Source of the DNA: Cephaloticoccus sp.
Lineage (GTDB): Bacteria; Verrucomicrobiota; Verrucomicrobiia; Opitutales; Opitutaceae
Assembly: GCA_030833445.1 (NCBI GenBank)
Contig: JAURHD010000006.1
Span: forward strand, 1 to 64,000
DNA length: 64,000 nt
Direction: 5' to 3'
Position 1 is the stretch's first letter. Every line of letters starts with the position of its first letter. This document shows positions 25,446-35,602 of this stretch, piece by piece. Below the pieces are notes generated by a model. It did not search any database and was not told where the DNA came from. It saw only the letters and a list, made by a program, of their open reading frames with translations. The translations under genes were made by a program, and so were the position numbers.

Positions 25446-27413
25446 TCAACGGCGGTTCACGTCTGATTGCCATGGCGCGTTTAACGCGATCGAAACCTCG
25501 TCGTCGGACAGACGATAGATGAAGACCGAATGAGCCGCGATCGCGTCGGGTTGTCGCTGTTCCAAAAAGTGACACAGGCGACCGAAGCGCAGTTGGGCGA
25601 AGGTATGTAGCTTTTCCGGTGAGGCCGGGGTATCCGTTAATTCATCCGCCAGTTGCCGGTAGGTTTTTTCGTAATCCGCATTCCATGGACCGCGCACCTC
25701 GGTATACACGCGATGCAACATGGTGGCGCTGATGCAATACAGTCCACCAGTCAACGGAGGTAGGGTGAGGCGTCGCGTGTGATCAAAGTAGACATCGCCG
25801 ATGCGCACGGCGTTCAGTTCGAAGCGCTCGGGTTCATCAGAGCCAAAGTAGGACAGATAAACCTGCTCGTCCCCGCGGTTACTCTCCAACCATGCCTTGA
25901 GATCAGGCAGACCCTGACCCCAGTCGAGCGAGCTATCCACGAAATACCGATGGCCGTTGTCGGGTCCACCGGCGAGTTCATTGAAATAGGTGAGGTAGTG
26001 CGGCCGCACCCGCCACGATTCGATGGCGTGCCACCATAACAACCCCAGGACGACTCCCAACCAGAGGCTTCTCCGTTTGCGTTCGAACAATGTGCCGACC
26101 GCGCCGATCAAAACAAAAAGGACCGGATATATGGGCAGCAGGTGACGTTGGCCGATGTTGAGATGACTCGTAATCGCAAACAGGCCATAGATGCTGATGA
26201 ATCCGATCAGTGGTGTAAGTTGGTAGCCTTGGCGTGCGCGCTGATTGACCGGCAGCAGGGCGAAGGCGATACTTGCCGCCAGCAACAGGCCGAGGAATGG
26301 GAGTGTCGACTTCAGGGTGAAGGCGACCGGAAAAAACTCCCACCAACCGGTGGTGTGGTATTCTCCGGCGAAATAGGCCAGACGACTGCGGGCGTGATAA
26401 TCCGTGAAGGCGAGTCCGTAAAGATAGGCCTCCGGCAATAATCGGTGATCTCGGGCCCAACCGACGAAGTGCTGCACGGGACCGGCGGTGAATTTCGGCG
26501 GATCTGCTGAGGATTGGTCATTGATGGACCAGTAGGGAGTCGTAGCCGGTGACTCCATCAGCATCACTGACCATGGCCGGGTGAATTTCGTCGGAGCCTG
26601 CTCACTGGCGGCATAGCGGAATCCGTAGGCGCTCCAGATCATCGCCACACTCAGGAAGACGCTGGCGGCTCCCGCGGCGAGCAACAGCCAGATGCGAGAA
26701 GATCCCAGTTTGAGTCCGCTCCTCTGCCGCCACTGCCACGGCAATACGGCCGGATTTAGTAAGCGCACCAGCAGGATCAATGCGGCAATCGGCACAAAGA
26801 GCGCCGCAGAATATTTCGCCAGGGCCAGCAGACCCAACGCCGCCCCCGCTGCGACGATACGCCCGATGGTCACCCGATGACTCAGTCGCCACCATGTCAG
26901 TAATACCAACATGAAACCGAGCGCGGCGGCCACGTCGGATGTGATCAATCCACTATGTGCCAATAGCGTGGGACTGAAAACCGCGGCCCCAAGTGAAATC
27001 AATCCGCCGGTTGGACCAAACAGGGTCCGCGACCAACCATAGATCACCGCCATCAAGGCAATACCGAGTAGGACAATCATACTGCGGCCGGCTAACAGCA
27101 ACCCCGCCGTATCATGGCCGTAACGAAAGAACAGTTCACGACCCAACCACCATACATCGGCATCCTGATTCGCAGGTTCCTCCAAGGCCGGGAAGTGGGT
27201 GGAAGCAAACAGCAGCGGCAGGGCCGCCCAGCGTTGAGGGAAGTTGCCGTTTTCCGGCTGCAACAGGTAGGTGTCGTTCAGCCAATAACTGTAGCCCGCA
27301 GTCAGGTGCGCAGTTTCATCAAAGGTCACACCGACGCGCGGTGACACGCTCAAGGCCATCCACCCAAATAGGACCAGCAGGGAAAGCGGGACGATGCGGC
27401 GCAGAGCGAACAT
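25446..27413 (-). CDS. GT39/PMT-like membrane glycosyltransferase
   Basis: A 655-aa protein (from ATG 27413; the frame opens at 27443) with about 11 transmembrane segments. Its N-terminal GVTFDETAHLTAGYSYW carries the catalytic-type Asp-Glu of GT-C enzymes, followed by QPENGNFPQRWAALPLL. A long soluble C-terminus contains YFVDSSLDWGQGLPDLKAWLESN, a motif common in bacterial phospholipid-carrier glycosyltransferase relatives. It is divergent from the methyltransferase at 27466, with a 52-base gap that must hold both promoters. Confidence 0.72.
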   Translation of the reverse strand: MFALRRIVPLSLLVLFGWMALSVSPRVGVTFDETAHLTAGYSYWLNDTYLLQPENGNFPQRWAALPLLFASTHFPALEEPANQDADVWWLGRELFFRYGHDTAGLLLAGRSMIVLLGIALMAVIYGWSRTLFGPTGGLISLGAAVFSPTLLAHSGLITSDVAAALGFMLVLLTWWRLSHRVTIGRIVAAGAALGLLALAKYSAALFVPIAALILLVRLLNPAVLPWQWRQRSGLKLGSSRIWLLLAAGAASVFLSVAMIWSAYGFRYAASEQAPTKFTRPWSVMLMESPATTPYWSINDQSSADPPKFTAGPVQHFVGWARDHRLLPEAYLYGLAFTDYHARSRLAYFAGEYHTTGWWEFFPVAFTLKSTLPFLGLLLAASIAFALLPVNQRARQGYQLTPLIGFISIYGLFAITSHLNIGQRHLLPIYPVLFVLIGAVGTLFERKRRSLWLGVVLGLLWWHAIESWRVRPHYLTYFNELAGGPDNGHRYFVDSSLDWGQGLPDLKAWLESNRGDEQVYLSYFGSDEPERFELNAVRIGDVYFDHTRRLTLPPLTGGLYCISATMLHRVYTEVRGPWNADYEKTYRQLADELTDTPASPEKLHTFAQLRFGRLCHFLEQRQPDAIAAHSVFIYRLSDDEVSIALNAPWQSDVNRR

Positions 27414-27465
27414 TGGCGTGGACACAGCTTTCGCCCCACGCAAAATTCGTCAACACGCAGAACGC

Positions 27466-28203
27466 ATGGATGCCGCCGAATATACGAACCTTACCCGGGT
27501 GGAGGAAAAACATTGGTATTATGCCGGTAAACGCGAGTTGGTCCGGCGTTGGCTGCAGCGTGTTGGTGCCTTGCGGACCGATCATGTGCTGCTCGATTGC
27601 GGAGCAGGCACCGGAAGATTCGCCAAGGAAATGGAAGCTGACTGCAAGGTGCTGGTGCTGGATGACCACGAAGAATCCCTGCGGTTGTTGCGTGAGAAGT
27701 TTTCCCCGGAACAGGTGATCGCCCTGACCGGTGGCGATGTCCCTTTGCCCGATGCCTCGGTGGATATCATCACCGCGCTCGATGTGTTGGAACACGTGGA
27801 ACACGATGCCGCCGCGGTGAAGGGCTTTCAGCGCCTGCTCAAACCGGGCGGCTTCGCGTTGGTGACCGTGCCGGCCGGCATGGCCCTGTGGAGCGACTGG
27901 GATGTATCCTTGCATCATTACCGGCGGTATTCGCGTCCGGAAATACGGGCACTATTTCCCAATGAACAGTGGGACATCATTTACCTGAACTACACCAACA
28001 TCCTCGCCTATCCGGTGGCGTGGTTGTTGCGGCGGCTCAGAAAACAAAAGCCGGCCGGCGAGAGGCAGAATCGCATGGAGGACAAAATCCCCCCCGCGTG
28101 GCTTAATGGCCTGTTGCGCCGGATCTTTGTCGGCATGGCTTTCTGGCGAATCCCGTTTCCCTTTGGGCTGAGCCTGTTGTTGCTGGCCCGCCGCAAAGCC
28201 TGA
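27466..28203 (+). CDS. Class I SAM-dependent methyltransferase
   Basis: A 245-aa protein starting at ATG 27466 (MDAAEYTNLTRVEEKHWYYAGKR), a start typical of methyltransferases found with glycan genes. The SAM-binding motif I is LLDCGAGTGRFAKEM, motif II is around LVLDDHEES, and the DVLEHVEHDAAAVKGFQRLLKPGG stretch is characteristic. A hydrophobic C-terminus (GLSLLLLARR) may bind the membrane. It probably methylates a lipid-linked saccharide or carrier made by the surrounding enzymes. Confidence 0.8.
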   Translation: MDAAEYTNLTRVEEKHWYYAGKRELVRRWLQRVGALRTDHVLLDCGAGTGRFAKEMEADCKVLVLDDHEESLRLLREKFSPEQVIALTGGDVPLPDASVDIITALDVLEHVEHDAAAVKGFQRLLKPGGFALVTVPAGMALWSDWDVSLHHYRRYSRPEIRALFPNEQWDIIYLNYTNILAYPVAWLLRRLRKQKPAGERQNRMEDKIPPAWLNGLLRRIFVGMAFWRIPFPFGLSLLLLARRKA

Positions 28204-28208
28204 TTGCG

Positions 28209-30404
28209 TTATTCGTTGAACAACAGGGCGTCGAGTGGCTCGCCCTTGGCGTTTAGTAACAGGACTTCGATGATTTCGAGTTTTGGCAGGCGCCGTCCGG
28301 GTGGCAGGGTGATCTCGATGCGGTTGATGCCGGACAGCTTGGTCGGAGCCGTGGCAATTACCTCAGGTCCGATGGACTGATTGGTGGCATCAATTTGCGT
28401 GATGCTGACGGCAGTGTGCTCTGAAAGCGTGAGGTGATCCACAGGACTGTAGGGATGAAAGAGGCCGCGGATTTCAATGGAAGCGATTTCACCTTTGGCG
28501 TTGGTAGTCAGTCTCAGTTTGGCGGAGGTTTCTTCCTGAATCAATTCCGCCACGGAGAGTGGCGCAACGGTGCGATCATTCTTTACCCAAAACTCAAAAG
28601 TGTTCACTCGAAAAACCGGGGTGAAGTTTTGCAGCAGATAGCGCTGCAAGTTGCTCCGGGGTGGGTAGCCCTTGAAGACGAGATAGTTGATCAGGTAACT
28701 CTGCACGACGAGCACCGGGTGCTCGTCGTTTTCCAATTGATCAATGATCTCCTGCTGCTGCGTTTCGCTGAGCAAAGAAAACCAGTGGGTGACATTGGCC
28801 TGAGTCGGCGTGGGGAGTTCCGTCCAAATGTTCAGACTGAACATCCCGGGATAGCTGAATAGCATGTCGCCGTGCTGCCGAATGTTCTTGTTGAGGATGC
28901 GATACAAGCTGGTCATGTCATCCGACAATCGCAGATCGGATGCGCCGGTCAGCCCGATTGGTTGACCAATGAAATAACGCTGATGGCTCACGTAACCCAG
29001 ACTCCACAGGGTCGCGGCACAACCCAGCCCCAAGGTGAGCACCCCGGATGACCACACCGCCCGACTCCATGAACCCGCCTTCTCGGCCCAGAATTGCAGG
29101 GCTTCAAAACAGCCCACCACGGCAAGTGGCACCCATAAAAATGCGCCCCAACCCATCTGACTGCCGGCCACCGGATAGGCATGCAAGGTTTGCCAAATGA
29201 AAACCCACGCCAGCCACACGCGCGCATGCAGGCTCGGGGAGCGGGCGTTGGCGTGCAATGGCACCGCCATCAACCACGCAAAGACCGAACCATATTGGAA
29301 TGAGAAGAAGGTCAGGCTGTTTTCGATGCTTCGCGAGGAGATGAACAGGAAAATGCCGCCGACCACCAAACGCAGACCGGCCAGCAAGTGAGCCCGCCAC
29401 CGCCAGTTGCGCAGCTGCAGCCACCACGCGCATCCCGCCATCGCGATGGCCAACCAAGAAACTGCCTCCGGCCAATTGACCGGATGGGCGTAGGCGACCG
29501 GTTGCTGCATCGGTGCCGCCACCACGCCATGCCACAACATCGCCAGACTCGTGCCGCGCCACCAGGTCAAGCCAAGCACGATTTCAGTGACGATGGCCGC
29601 GGTGCCGATAAAATATTGCCAGGAAAGCCAGCCGAACAACGACTGACGTTGATGCTGGAGCACTGGCACCAGTGACAAGGCCGCACACGAAAAGCTCAGC
29701 GCAAAGACGGCGACCCAAGGTGTGGGCCACAGCCGTTGCATCAACCACAGGGGTAGCAACAGGCTGCCGATGGCACAGAGCCAGACGCTCGCGCGCGAAA
29801 GTTTGGGCAAGGGGCCGTTGATCGCCAGCCAACTGCCGGCCGCAATCAGAAAGAATGCCCCGACATTGATCTTGGTGAGCAACATCGTCGCCCCGATCAG
29901 ACCGCACAGGGCGGCAAAACTGCGCTTTTGTCCGCGTTCCAGCAAAATGGATCCGACGACGGCACCCACGGCGGACAACATGGCCAATAAGCCACCGGGA
30001 TGGATCGGCTCGTTGATCATGATCAACAGACAGCCGAAAGTGAGGATCATCCCCCCGCAGGCTGCGAGTCCGCAGCGGGTTTGACGCCACACAAACAATC
30101 CGGCGAGGCCGGATGCACCGATCCAATAGACGAGGGTTATCAGCCGACCAGTTTCATTGTTGAACACCAAACCGAATAAACGATGCAACCCATCGTAGAA
30201 GGTAAAAAGAAACGGACCGTATTGACTGTAGACGGTGGTGTAGAGTCCGCCACTTTCGAAGTAGTTGTGCAGCGACCACAGCACATAACCCTCGTCGTCA
30301 TACACCATGAATTGGGTGAATAACAACCAGTAGCCGACCATCGCCAGAGCCGCGAGGGTGACTGCTACCGCCAGTAAGCGCAGGGGGTTTTTATTCAAAA
30401 CCAA
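28209..30404 (-). CDS. Large GT-C-type membrane glycosyltransferase
   Basis: A 731-aa protein with about 12 transmembrane segments, and the acidic cluster MVYDDEGYVLWSLHNYFESGGLY in the first periplasmic loop. That is the usual GT-C catalytic loop in EpsG/ArnT-like proteins. The C-terminal 200 residues are soluble and beta-rich (LRLTTNAKGEIASIEIRGLF). It overlaps the upstream GT2 gene by 14 bases, which indicates one transcript 32804 to 28209. Confidence 0.65.
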   Translation of the reverse strand: MVLNKNPLRLLAVAVTLAALAMVGYWLLFTQFMVYDDEGYVLWSLHNYFESGGLYTTVYSQYGPFLFTFYDGLHRLFGLVFNNETGRLITLVYWIGASGLAGLFVWRQTRCGLAACGGMILTFGCLLIMINEPIHPGGLLAMLSAVGAVVGSILLERGQKRSFAALCGLIGATMLLTKINVGAFFLIAAGSWLAINGPLPKLSRASVWLCAIGSLLLPLWLMQRLWPTPWVAVFALSFSCAALSLVPVLQHQRQSLFGWLSWQYFIGTAAIVTEIVLGLTWWRGTSLAMLWHGVVAAPMQQPVAYAHPVNWPEAVSWLAIAMAGCAWWLQLRNWRWRAHLLAGLRLVVGGIFLFISSRSIENSLTFFSFQYGSVFAWLMAVPLHANARSPSLHARVWLAWVFIWQTLHAYPVAGSQMGWGAFLWVPLAVVGCFEALQFWAEKAGSWSRAVWSSGVLTLGLGCAATLWSLGYVSHQRYFIGQPIGLTGASDLRLSDDMTSLYRILNKNIRQHGDMLFSYPGMFSLNIWTELPTPTQANVTHWFSLLSETQQQEIIDQLENDEHPVLVVQSYLINYLVFKGYPPRSNLQRYLLQNFTPVFRVNTFEFWVKNDRTVAPLSVAELIQEETSAKLRLTTNAKGEIASIEIRGLFHPYSPVDHLTLSEHTAVSITQIDATNQSIGPEVIATAPTKLSGINRIEITLPPGRRLPKLEIIEVLLLNAKGEPLDALLFNE

Positions 30405-31332
30405 TACGTTGCTTGATGATGTAATTGGGCCGGCGCTTCACTTCGTCATAGACCCGTCCCAGGTATTCGCCCAGCACCCCGATCCCAATCAACTGCACGC
30501 CGCCGATAAATAACACCAGCGTGACCAGCGTGGTGAAACCGACCTGCGCGATTTCGTTCCCCATCAAGCGGCGCACAATAAAAAACACCCCCACGGCAAA
30601 ACCCATGGTGGCGACGAATACGCCGCAGATGGTCAACAGTCGCAGGGGTAATCGCGAAAAACTGAAGATCCCGTCAAACGCATAACGCACGAGGCGCGTA
30701 AAACTCTGGCCGGGTTCACCGGCCGCCCGTTCCTTGCGATCGTAAAATACTTCGGCCCGCTCAAAACCCAGCCAACTGCGCAGACCGGGGAAGAACCGGT
30801 GCGATTCGGGCAGTTGCTGGAAAGCGCTGACGGCCGCCTTGTCCAACAGGCCGAAGGTGCCCGTGTTGCGTTCGATCGGCAGGTCCACCAGACGACTGAA
30901 CACGCGGTGAAAGAGATCAAAGCCCAAGCGGCGCAACCCACTTTCTGCCCGGGTCCGACGCACTGCCAACACGACTGATCCACCTGACTGCCATTTGGCC
31001 ACGAGTTCGGGAATGATTTCCGGGGGATCCTGCAAATCCGCATCCATCGTCACTACCGCATCAAACTCCGAGCAGTGATCCAATCCCGCCATCAAGGCGG
31101 ACTGGAATCCGAAATTTCGCGACAGCGCGAGCAGTCGAAACCGTTGGTCTTGCGCGCAGTGCGTTTGGATCATCGCCGCGGTTTGATCGCGACTGCCGTC
31201 ATCGATCAGAATGACGCTCCATGCGATTCCGGGCTGGGTATCAAAGATGGCGGTCAGCCGTCGAAACAGTTCCGGCAGAACGGCCGTCTCATTGAAAGCG
31301 GGGATGACGAGTGCGACCTTGGGTGAGCTCAC
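30391..31332 (-). CDS. GT2 polyprenyl-phosphate glycosyltransferase (GtrB/ArnC-like)
   Basis: A 313-aa protein. The N-terminal GT-A domain has ALVIPAFNE, ILIDDGSRDQT, the MDADLQDPPE motif (metal and sugar-nucleotide binding) and NFGFQSALMAGLDH. Two C-terminal transmembrane segments follow (about residues 230-255 and 265-290), ending in GEYLGRVYDEVKRRPNYII, the hallmark of the GtrB/dolichol-phosphate family. It charges a polyprenyl phosphate with one sugar, the donor for the neighbouring GT-C enzymes. Its ATG overlaps the upstream stop. Confidence 0.88.
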   Translation of the reverse strand: MSSPKVALVIPAFNETAVLPELFRRLTAIFDTQPGIAWSVILIDDGSRDQTAAMIQTHCAQDQRFRLLALSRNFGFQSALMAGLDHCSEFDAVVTMDADLQDPPEIIPELVAKWQSGGSVVLAVRRTRAESGLRRLGFDLFHRVFSRLVDLPIERNTGTFGLLDKAAVSAFQQLPESHRFFPGLRSWLGFERAEVFYDRKERAAGEPGQSFTRLVRYAFDGIFSFSRLPLRLLTICGVFVATMGFAVGVFFIVRRLMGNEIAQVGFTTLVTLVLFIGGVQLIGIGVLGEYLGRVYDEVKRRPNYIIKQRIGFE

Positions 31333-32804
31333 TGGCGGTGGAGATTGAATATGAACCGGTAGGACTGAAAGATTCTTCTTAGGGATTCCGTGGCGTCCAT
31401 TGGAGGATCTCCCACGAATCGTATTGCCACATCAAATGGTCGGACTGGGCTAGTTTGACGGCGACCCCCCCCACACTGCATTTTGGCATTTGGAAAAGCC
31501 ATGGCATGGAAGTGCTCCGGGAGGTGGGCGCGGGCTTGGGTGACTGAGACTGGATGGTCCGTGATGAAACGGACATATAGGCCATCTTCCGCGTGATAAA
31601 ACCGGTGGTCACCAAAATAGGTGACCAAGGGGTTCCACGGCAGCCATATTTGATGAGGTAGGGACGCTTGGATTTCGATGGCTTGTTCAACATTTTGGGT
31701 GGCGGGGTGCATCGGCGCCCGATCAGCCGTCACGATGCGCGCACAGATCACACTGGCGACAGCAATACTCATCAAAGGAAGGTAAAATTGGCGGAAGCGT
31801 TCGGCCGCCCACGCCATGAAGATCAGGGTCAAAGGAATCACGACGTAGTGAAATCCTTGCAGATTATTGGTGCTGCCGCCGGTGGAGAGCAGGCCGAAGA
31901 TCCCCAACGGCAAGCTGGTGAACCACGCCAGGAGCGGCAGACTCAGGGCATGATGCGGGGATCGTAATTTTCCTCTGAACACACAAACGGCCAGCAATGG
32001 CAGGCCCCATTGAACCACGAGGATCGGTGCCAGTTCACGCAATCGACCCCCTCCATCCTCAAACATGGGCAGGTTGGCCGCGATGCCCACGGTGCCAAAC
32101 CAAAGCCCATGCAGACCAAATTGACCAATCGCGATGGCTGCGACTACGACACCGCATGCGAAGGTCCGGCCCAGGTGCAGTGCACTGGTTTTCCATCCAC
32201 TGGCCCAAACGAGCCAGAGTAACTGAGCGACCAGCAGACCCAACGTGTTTTGTTTGCAGCCCAACGCCAGGGCCGTGGCGAAGGCGGCCAGCCATGCACG
32301 TCTGCCGCCGCCAGCCGGGTTGCCCGTCACCAGCCATAGATTAGCGAGCAATCCGAGCGCGATTGCCGGATTGTCCGCCTGTAAAAATCGAAACGTGTGA
32401 TCCGGCCACAAGGCGATGACGGCTGCCAACGTCAGCCAGCGCTGGGTGCGGGTTGTCCCCGTGATGGGCCAGCAGAAGCAGGTCAGGCTGATGGCTATCA
32501 GGGTGATGGTCAGGTTCAGGCCATCGGCGATTAGCAGGGCTGACACGGGATTCGTGCCCAACACCGCCGGACTCCACAACCACAAGGGCACGGGACCATA
32601 CATCCAGGTCGTGATGACCCCGGTCCCGGGCAATGTATAGACGGGTTCCCCCATCGCCGCCATGAACGTCGGCACGAGCCGAATGTCATTCCAACTCGTA
32701 TCTGGAAAGCGGCAGAAATTTATCCAAAGCCAAAACGCGCTGACCATCACCGCCAGCCCGACCCAGAAAAACGTAGACCAACGCATCCGGGGCGATGCGT
32801 GCAT
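31329..32804 (-). CDS. Polytopic membrane protein, probable GT-C glycosyltransferase
   Basis: A 491-aa protein with about 11 transmembrane segments and a soluble tail of about 110 residues. The first periplasmic loop (FPDTSWNDIRLVPTFMAAMGEPVYTLPGTG) has the layout of GT-C enzymes but only an Asn-Asp pair where Asp-Glu is usual. It lies 3 bases downstream of the GT2 gene that ends at 32808 and overlaps the next gene, so it belongs to the same operon. Specific substrate is unknown. Confidence 0.55.
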   Translation of the reverse strand: MHASPRMRWSTFFWVGLAVMVSAFWLWINFCRFPDTSWNDIRLVPTFMAAMGEPVYTLPGTGVITTWMYGPVPLWLWSPAVLGTNPVSALLIADGLNLTITLIAISLTCFCWPITGTTRTQRWLTLAAVIALWPDHTFRFLQADNPAIALGLLANLWLVTGNPAGGGRRAWLAAFATALALGCKQNTLGLLVAQLLWLVWASGWKTSALHLGRTFACGVVVAAIAIGQFGLHGLWFGTVGIAANLPMFEDGGGRLRELAPILVVQWGLPLLAVCVFRGKLRSPHHALSLPLLAWFTSLPLGIFGLLSTGGSTNNLQGFHYVVIPLTLIFMAWAAERFRQFYLPLMSIAVASVICARIVTADRAPMHPATQNVEQAIEIQASLPHQIWLPWNPLVTYFGDHRFYHAEDGLYVRFITDHPVSVTQARAHLPEHFHAMAFPNAKMQCGGGRRQTSPVRPFDVAIRFVGDPPMDATESLRRIFQSYRFIFNLHRQ

Positions 32805-32807
32805 GGC

Positions 32808-33497
32808 TCAGCGGAAGAGGTTGTATTTGAAGATGGCGTAGAGCGCGCGGAAGCCGTCCCGCCAGCCGATCTTTTTGCCTTCCTCGTAGGTGCGGCCGTA
32901 GTAGCTGATGCCGACTTCATAGATCGGCACCCCCAACCGGGCGACCTTGGCGGTGATCTCAGGTTCAAAGCCGAACCGGTCTTCCTCGATGGTGATTCGT
33001 TGCAGCACTTCCCGGCGGAAGACCTTGTAGCAGGTTTCCATGTCTGTGACATTCAGGTTGGTCAGCATGTTGGAACAGAGGGTCAGAAATTTGTTGCCCA
33101 CCATGTGCCAGAAATAAACCACGCGATGGGCATCGCCTCCGCTGAAACGCGAGCCAAACACCACGTCGGCTTTGCCGTCGATGATGGGCTTGAGCAACTT
33201 CGGGTATTCGGTCGGATCGTATTCCAAATCTGCGTCCTGAATGATGACGACATCGCCGGTCGCGGCGGCAAACCCGGTGCGCAAGGCGGCCCCTTTGCCC
33301 TGGTTGGTTTCATGATAAATGATCTGGTCCACCAGCGGGGTGATCTGGGTGCGCAGCACATCGCGGGTGCCGTCGCGGGAACAATCATCCACGATGATAA
33401 TTTCTTTGTCCTTGATGGCAGAGGCTCGCACTCGGTCCACCAAGGTGCGGATAGTCTGGGCCTCGTTATAGCAGGGAATCACGATGGATAGCTTCAT
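32808..33497 (-). CDS. GT2 glycosyltransferase, dolichol-phosphate mannose synthase-like
   Basis: ATG 33497 ([19 protein letters not shown]) gives 229 aa; the open frame extends 32 codons further but would overlap the divergent gene. Motifs are [38 protein letters not shown], the QDADLEYDP metal site and VFGSRFSG, all typical of DPM1-like enzymes. It lacks C-terminal membrane helices, unlike the GtrB-type gene at 30391. It heads the minus-strand operon 33497-28209. Confidence 0.88.
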   Translation of the reverse strand: MKLSIVIPCYNEAQTIRTLVDRVRASAIKDKEIIIVDDCSRDGTRDVLRTQITPLVDQIIYHETNQGKGAALRTGFAAATGDVVIIQDADLEYDPTEYPKLLKPIIDGKADVVFGSRFSGGDAHRVVYFWHMVGNKFLTLCSNMLTNLNVTDMETCYKVFRREVLQRITIEEDRFGFEPEITAKVARLGVPIYEVGISYYGRTYEEGKKIGWRDGFRALYAIFKYNLFR

Positions 33498-33607
33498 GCG
33501 CGTCGAGGCACGATACTTTTGAGGCGGATGAACGGAAGACTTTTCCGGTGTCGGTCTCGTCCAGTGCGGGATTGACGCAACTGCGAGCCCCACCGCAGGC
33601 TGACGGA

Positions 33608-34303
33608 ATGAAGTCAGAGAGACCCAATAATCGCCGGTTGAAACTCGCCGTGGTGGCCGCGGTTGCGCTCTGCTTTCTGGCGGCGGCTGGCTGGTGGTAT
33701 CAGTCCCAAGGTGGCGATTTGTCGACGCTCAAGGAGCGTATGATCGCCCAAATTAGGGAGTTGGGTCCGGCCAAGTTTTTCGTGCTCATGGCCGTGCTGC
33801 CAGCCTTGGGCTGTCCCATGACGTTTTTCACCCTCCCGGCGGGTTCGGTGTTTGCTCCCGTTATCGGCATGCCGCTGGTGCTGGTGCTGGTCTGGTTGAG
33901 CATCGCGGTCAACCTGACCCTGACCTACTGGCTTTCGCGCTATCTGCTGCGGCCCTGGTTGGTCCGGCTTTGCAACTGGCTGGGTTATTCGCTGCCACAG
34001 GTTGCTGAGGAAAATGAACGTGGTTTGGTCATCTTGGTGCGCGTGACGCCGGGGCCGCCTTACGTGCTGCAAAGTTATCTGCTCGGCTTGGCCGGCATCC
34101 GTTTCTTCACCTATTTCTTCATCTCTTGGATCATCTCGTCGCTCTACGCCTGCGCGTTCGTCATATTTGGCGATGCCCTGATGCAGGGCCGTGGCAAGAT
34201 GGTCCTGATATCCGTGGGTTTGTTTGTCGTTTTGACCTTCGGGGTGCAGTTGCTGCGCCGCCGCTACGCCCGCAAGAAAATCACCAATGAGCAAGCCGGC
34301 TGA
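33608..34303 (+). CDS. TVP38/TMEM64 (DedA superfamily) membrane protein
   Basis: A 231-aa protein from ATG 33608 with an N-terminal helix, then a VTT-type domain (SNARE-associated) with segments around residues 20-40, 60-110, 150-200 and 205-225. Motifs include [38 protein letters not shown] and FGDAL. These proteins act in lipid transport or membrane homeostasis. It overlaps xseA by 17 bases. Confidence 0.78.
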   Translation: MKSERPNNRRLKLAVVAAVALCFLAAAGWWYQSQGGDLSTLKERMIAQIRELGPAKFFVLMAVLPALGCPMTFFTLPAGSVFAPVIGMPLVLVLVWLSIAVNLTLTYWLSRYLLRPWLVRLCNWLGYSLPQVAEENERGLVILVRVTPGPPYVLQSYLLGLAGIRFFTYFFISWIISSLYACAFVIFGDALMQGRGKMVLISVGLFVVLTFGVQLLRRRYARKKITNEQAG

Positions 34304-35573
34304 AATTAAATTGGAGAGTGGCGATGAGCGCGTCGCTTCTGTGGGCGAGTTTACGCGCCGGATCAAGGTCCTGCTGGAAACCGGCATTCGCCCAGGTTGG
34401 GTGCGGGGCGAAGTTTCCAATTTGCGCCAGCAGGCGAGCGGACATGTCTATTTTTCTTTAAAGGACAGCGAGGCCCAGCTCTCTGCCGTGATGTTTCGCG
34501 GTGACGCGGCCCGTCAAAGCCTCAAGTTGCGTGACGGACAACAAGTGTTGGTTTACGGCGAAATCAACGTTTACGAAGTGCGCGGCTCGTATCAGTTGAT
34601 CGTGCGCGTGGTGGTCGAGGATGGCGTGGGCCGACTGCAGCAGGAGTTTGAAGCGCTGAAACAGAAACTCGCTGACGAAGGGCTGTTTGATCCGGCGAAG
34701 AAAAAACCGCTACCGGAAATGCCGGCCACGGTGGGGTTCATCACGTCACCGACCGGCGCGGCCGTGCAGGATTTTTTGCGGATTCTGATCCGACGCGGCT
34801 GGCGTGGTCGCGTGGTGATCCTGCCGGCCAAGGTGCAGGGCGAGGGCGCGGCGGATGAAATCGCCGCGATGCTTCAGCAGGCGGAAGTGCTGGGCATCTT
34901 TGATCTGTTGGTGATCGGCCGGGGTGGCGGCAGTCTCGAGGATTTATGGGCGTTCAACGAAGAACCTTTGGTCCGCGCGGTCGCGGCCTGCACCGTGCCG
35001 GTCATTTCCGCCGTCGGTCACGAGATTGATTTTACGTTATCGGACTTTGTGGCGGATGTGCGTGCGGAGACGCCGAGCGCGGCCGCGGAGCTGATCTCGA
35101 GTCATTTTGTGGAAGCCCTGGAACGGGTGGAGCAGGCGGCCTTGGATCTGCGCGCCCACTTGGAAGACACGGTGGAGCAGTCCCGGGAACGTCTGGATCA
35201 CGCCCGCAGCCGGTTGCGACTCCTCAGCCCGAACGGTCAGATCGAGCAGGGCTTTCTGCGCTTGGATGACAGTGCCAACCGCTTGGTCGCGGCCTTGCGG
35301 TCCAACATACAGGAACGGCGGCATCAATTGGCGGCAGCCCGCTCTGAATTGGTGCGCCTTTCGCCCGAGATTCGCATCCAAAACGAGTCACAGCGCCTGC
35401 TCTCGCTGTGGAAACGGCTGCAATCGGTGAGTCCGACCTCCGTGCTGCAACGGGGCTTTGCGATTGTGCGCGATGCGGACGGCAATCCGGTGCCGCGGCG
35501 GGCCGGTCTGCAGCCGGGACAATCGCTCCAGGCGGAGTTTGGTGACGGCACATTGCCGGTGAGGGTGGAATAA
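34287..35573 (+). CDS. xseA: Exodeoxyribonuclease VII large subunit
   Basis: A 428-aa protein of normal family length. It has an OB-fold at about residues 15-110 (GWVRGEVSNLRQQASGHVYFSLKD), the catalytic domain with VGFITSPTGAAVQDFL, LLVIGRGGGSLEDLWAFNEE, VISAVGHEIDFTLSDFVADVRAETPSAAAEL, then a coiled coil and a C-terminal segment with SVLQRGFAIVRDADG. It degrades single-stranded DNA with XseB. No xseB lies next to it; a regulated methionine sulfoxide reductase follows instead. Confidence 0.95.
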   Translation: MSKPAEIKLESGDERVASVGEFTRRIKVLLETGIRPGWVRGEVSNLRQQASGHVYFSLKDSEAQLSAVMFRGDAARQSLKLRDGQQVLVYGEINVYEVRGSYQLIVRVVVEDGVGRLQQEFEALKQKLADEGLFDPAKKKPLPEMPATVGFITSPTGAAVQDFLRILIRRGWRGRVVILPAKVQGEGAADEIAAMLQQAEVLGIFDLLVIGRGGGSLEDLWAFNEEPLVRAVAACTVPVISAVGHEIDFTLSDFVADVRAETPSAAAELISSHFVEALERVEQAALDLRAHLEDTVEQSRERLDHARSRLRLLSPNGQIEQGFLRLDDSANRLVAALRSNIQERRHQLAAARSELVRLSPEIRIQNESQRLLSLWKRLQSVSPTSVLQRGFAIVRDADGNPVPRRAGLQPGQSLQAEFGDGTLPVRVE

Positions 35574-35602
35574 AACCGAAAGTTGATTACTCTTAGGTGG
35601 GT

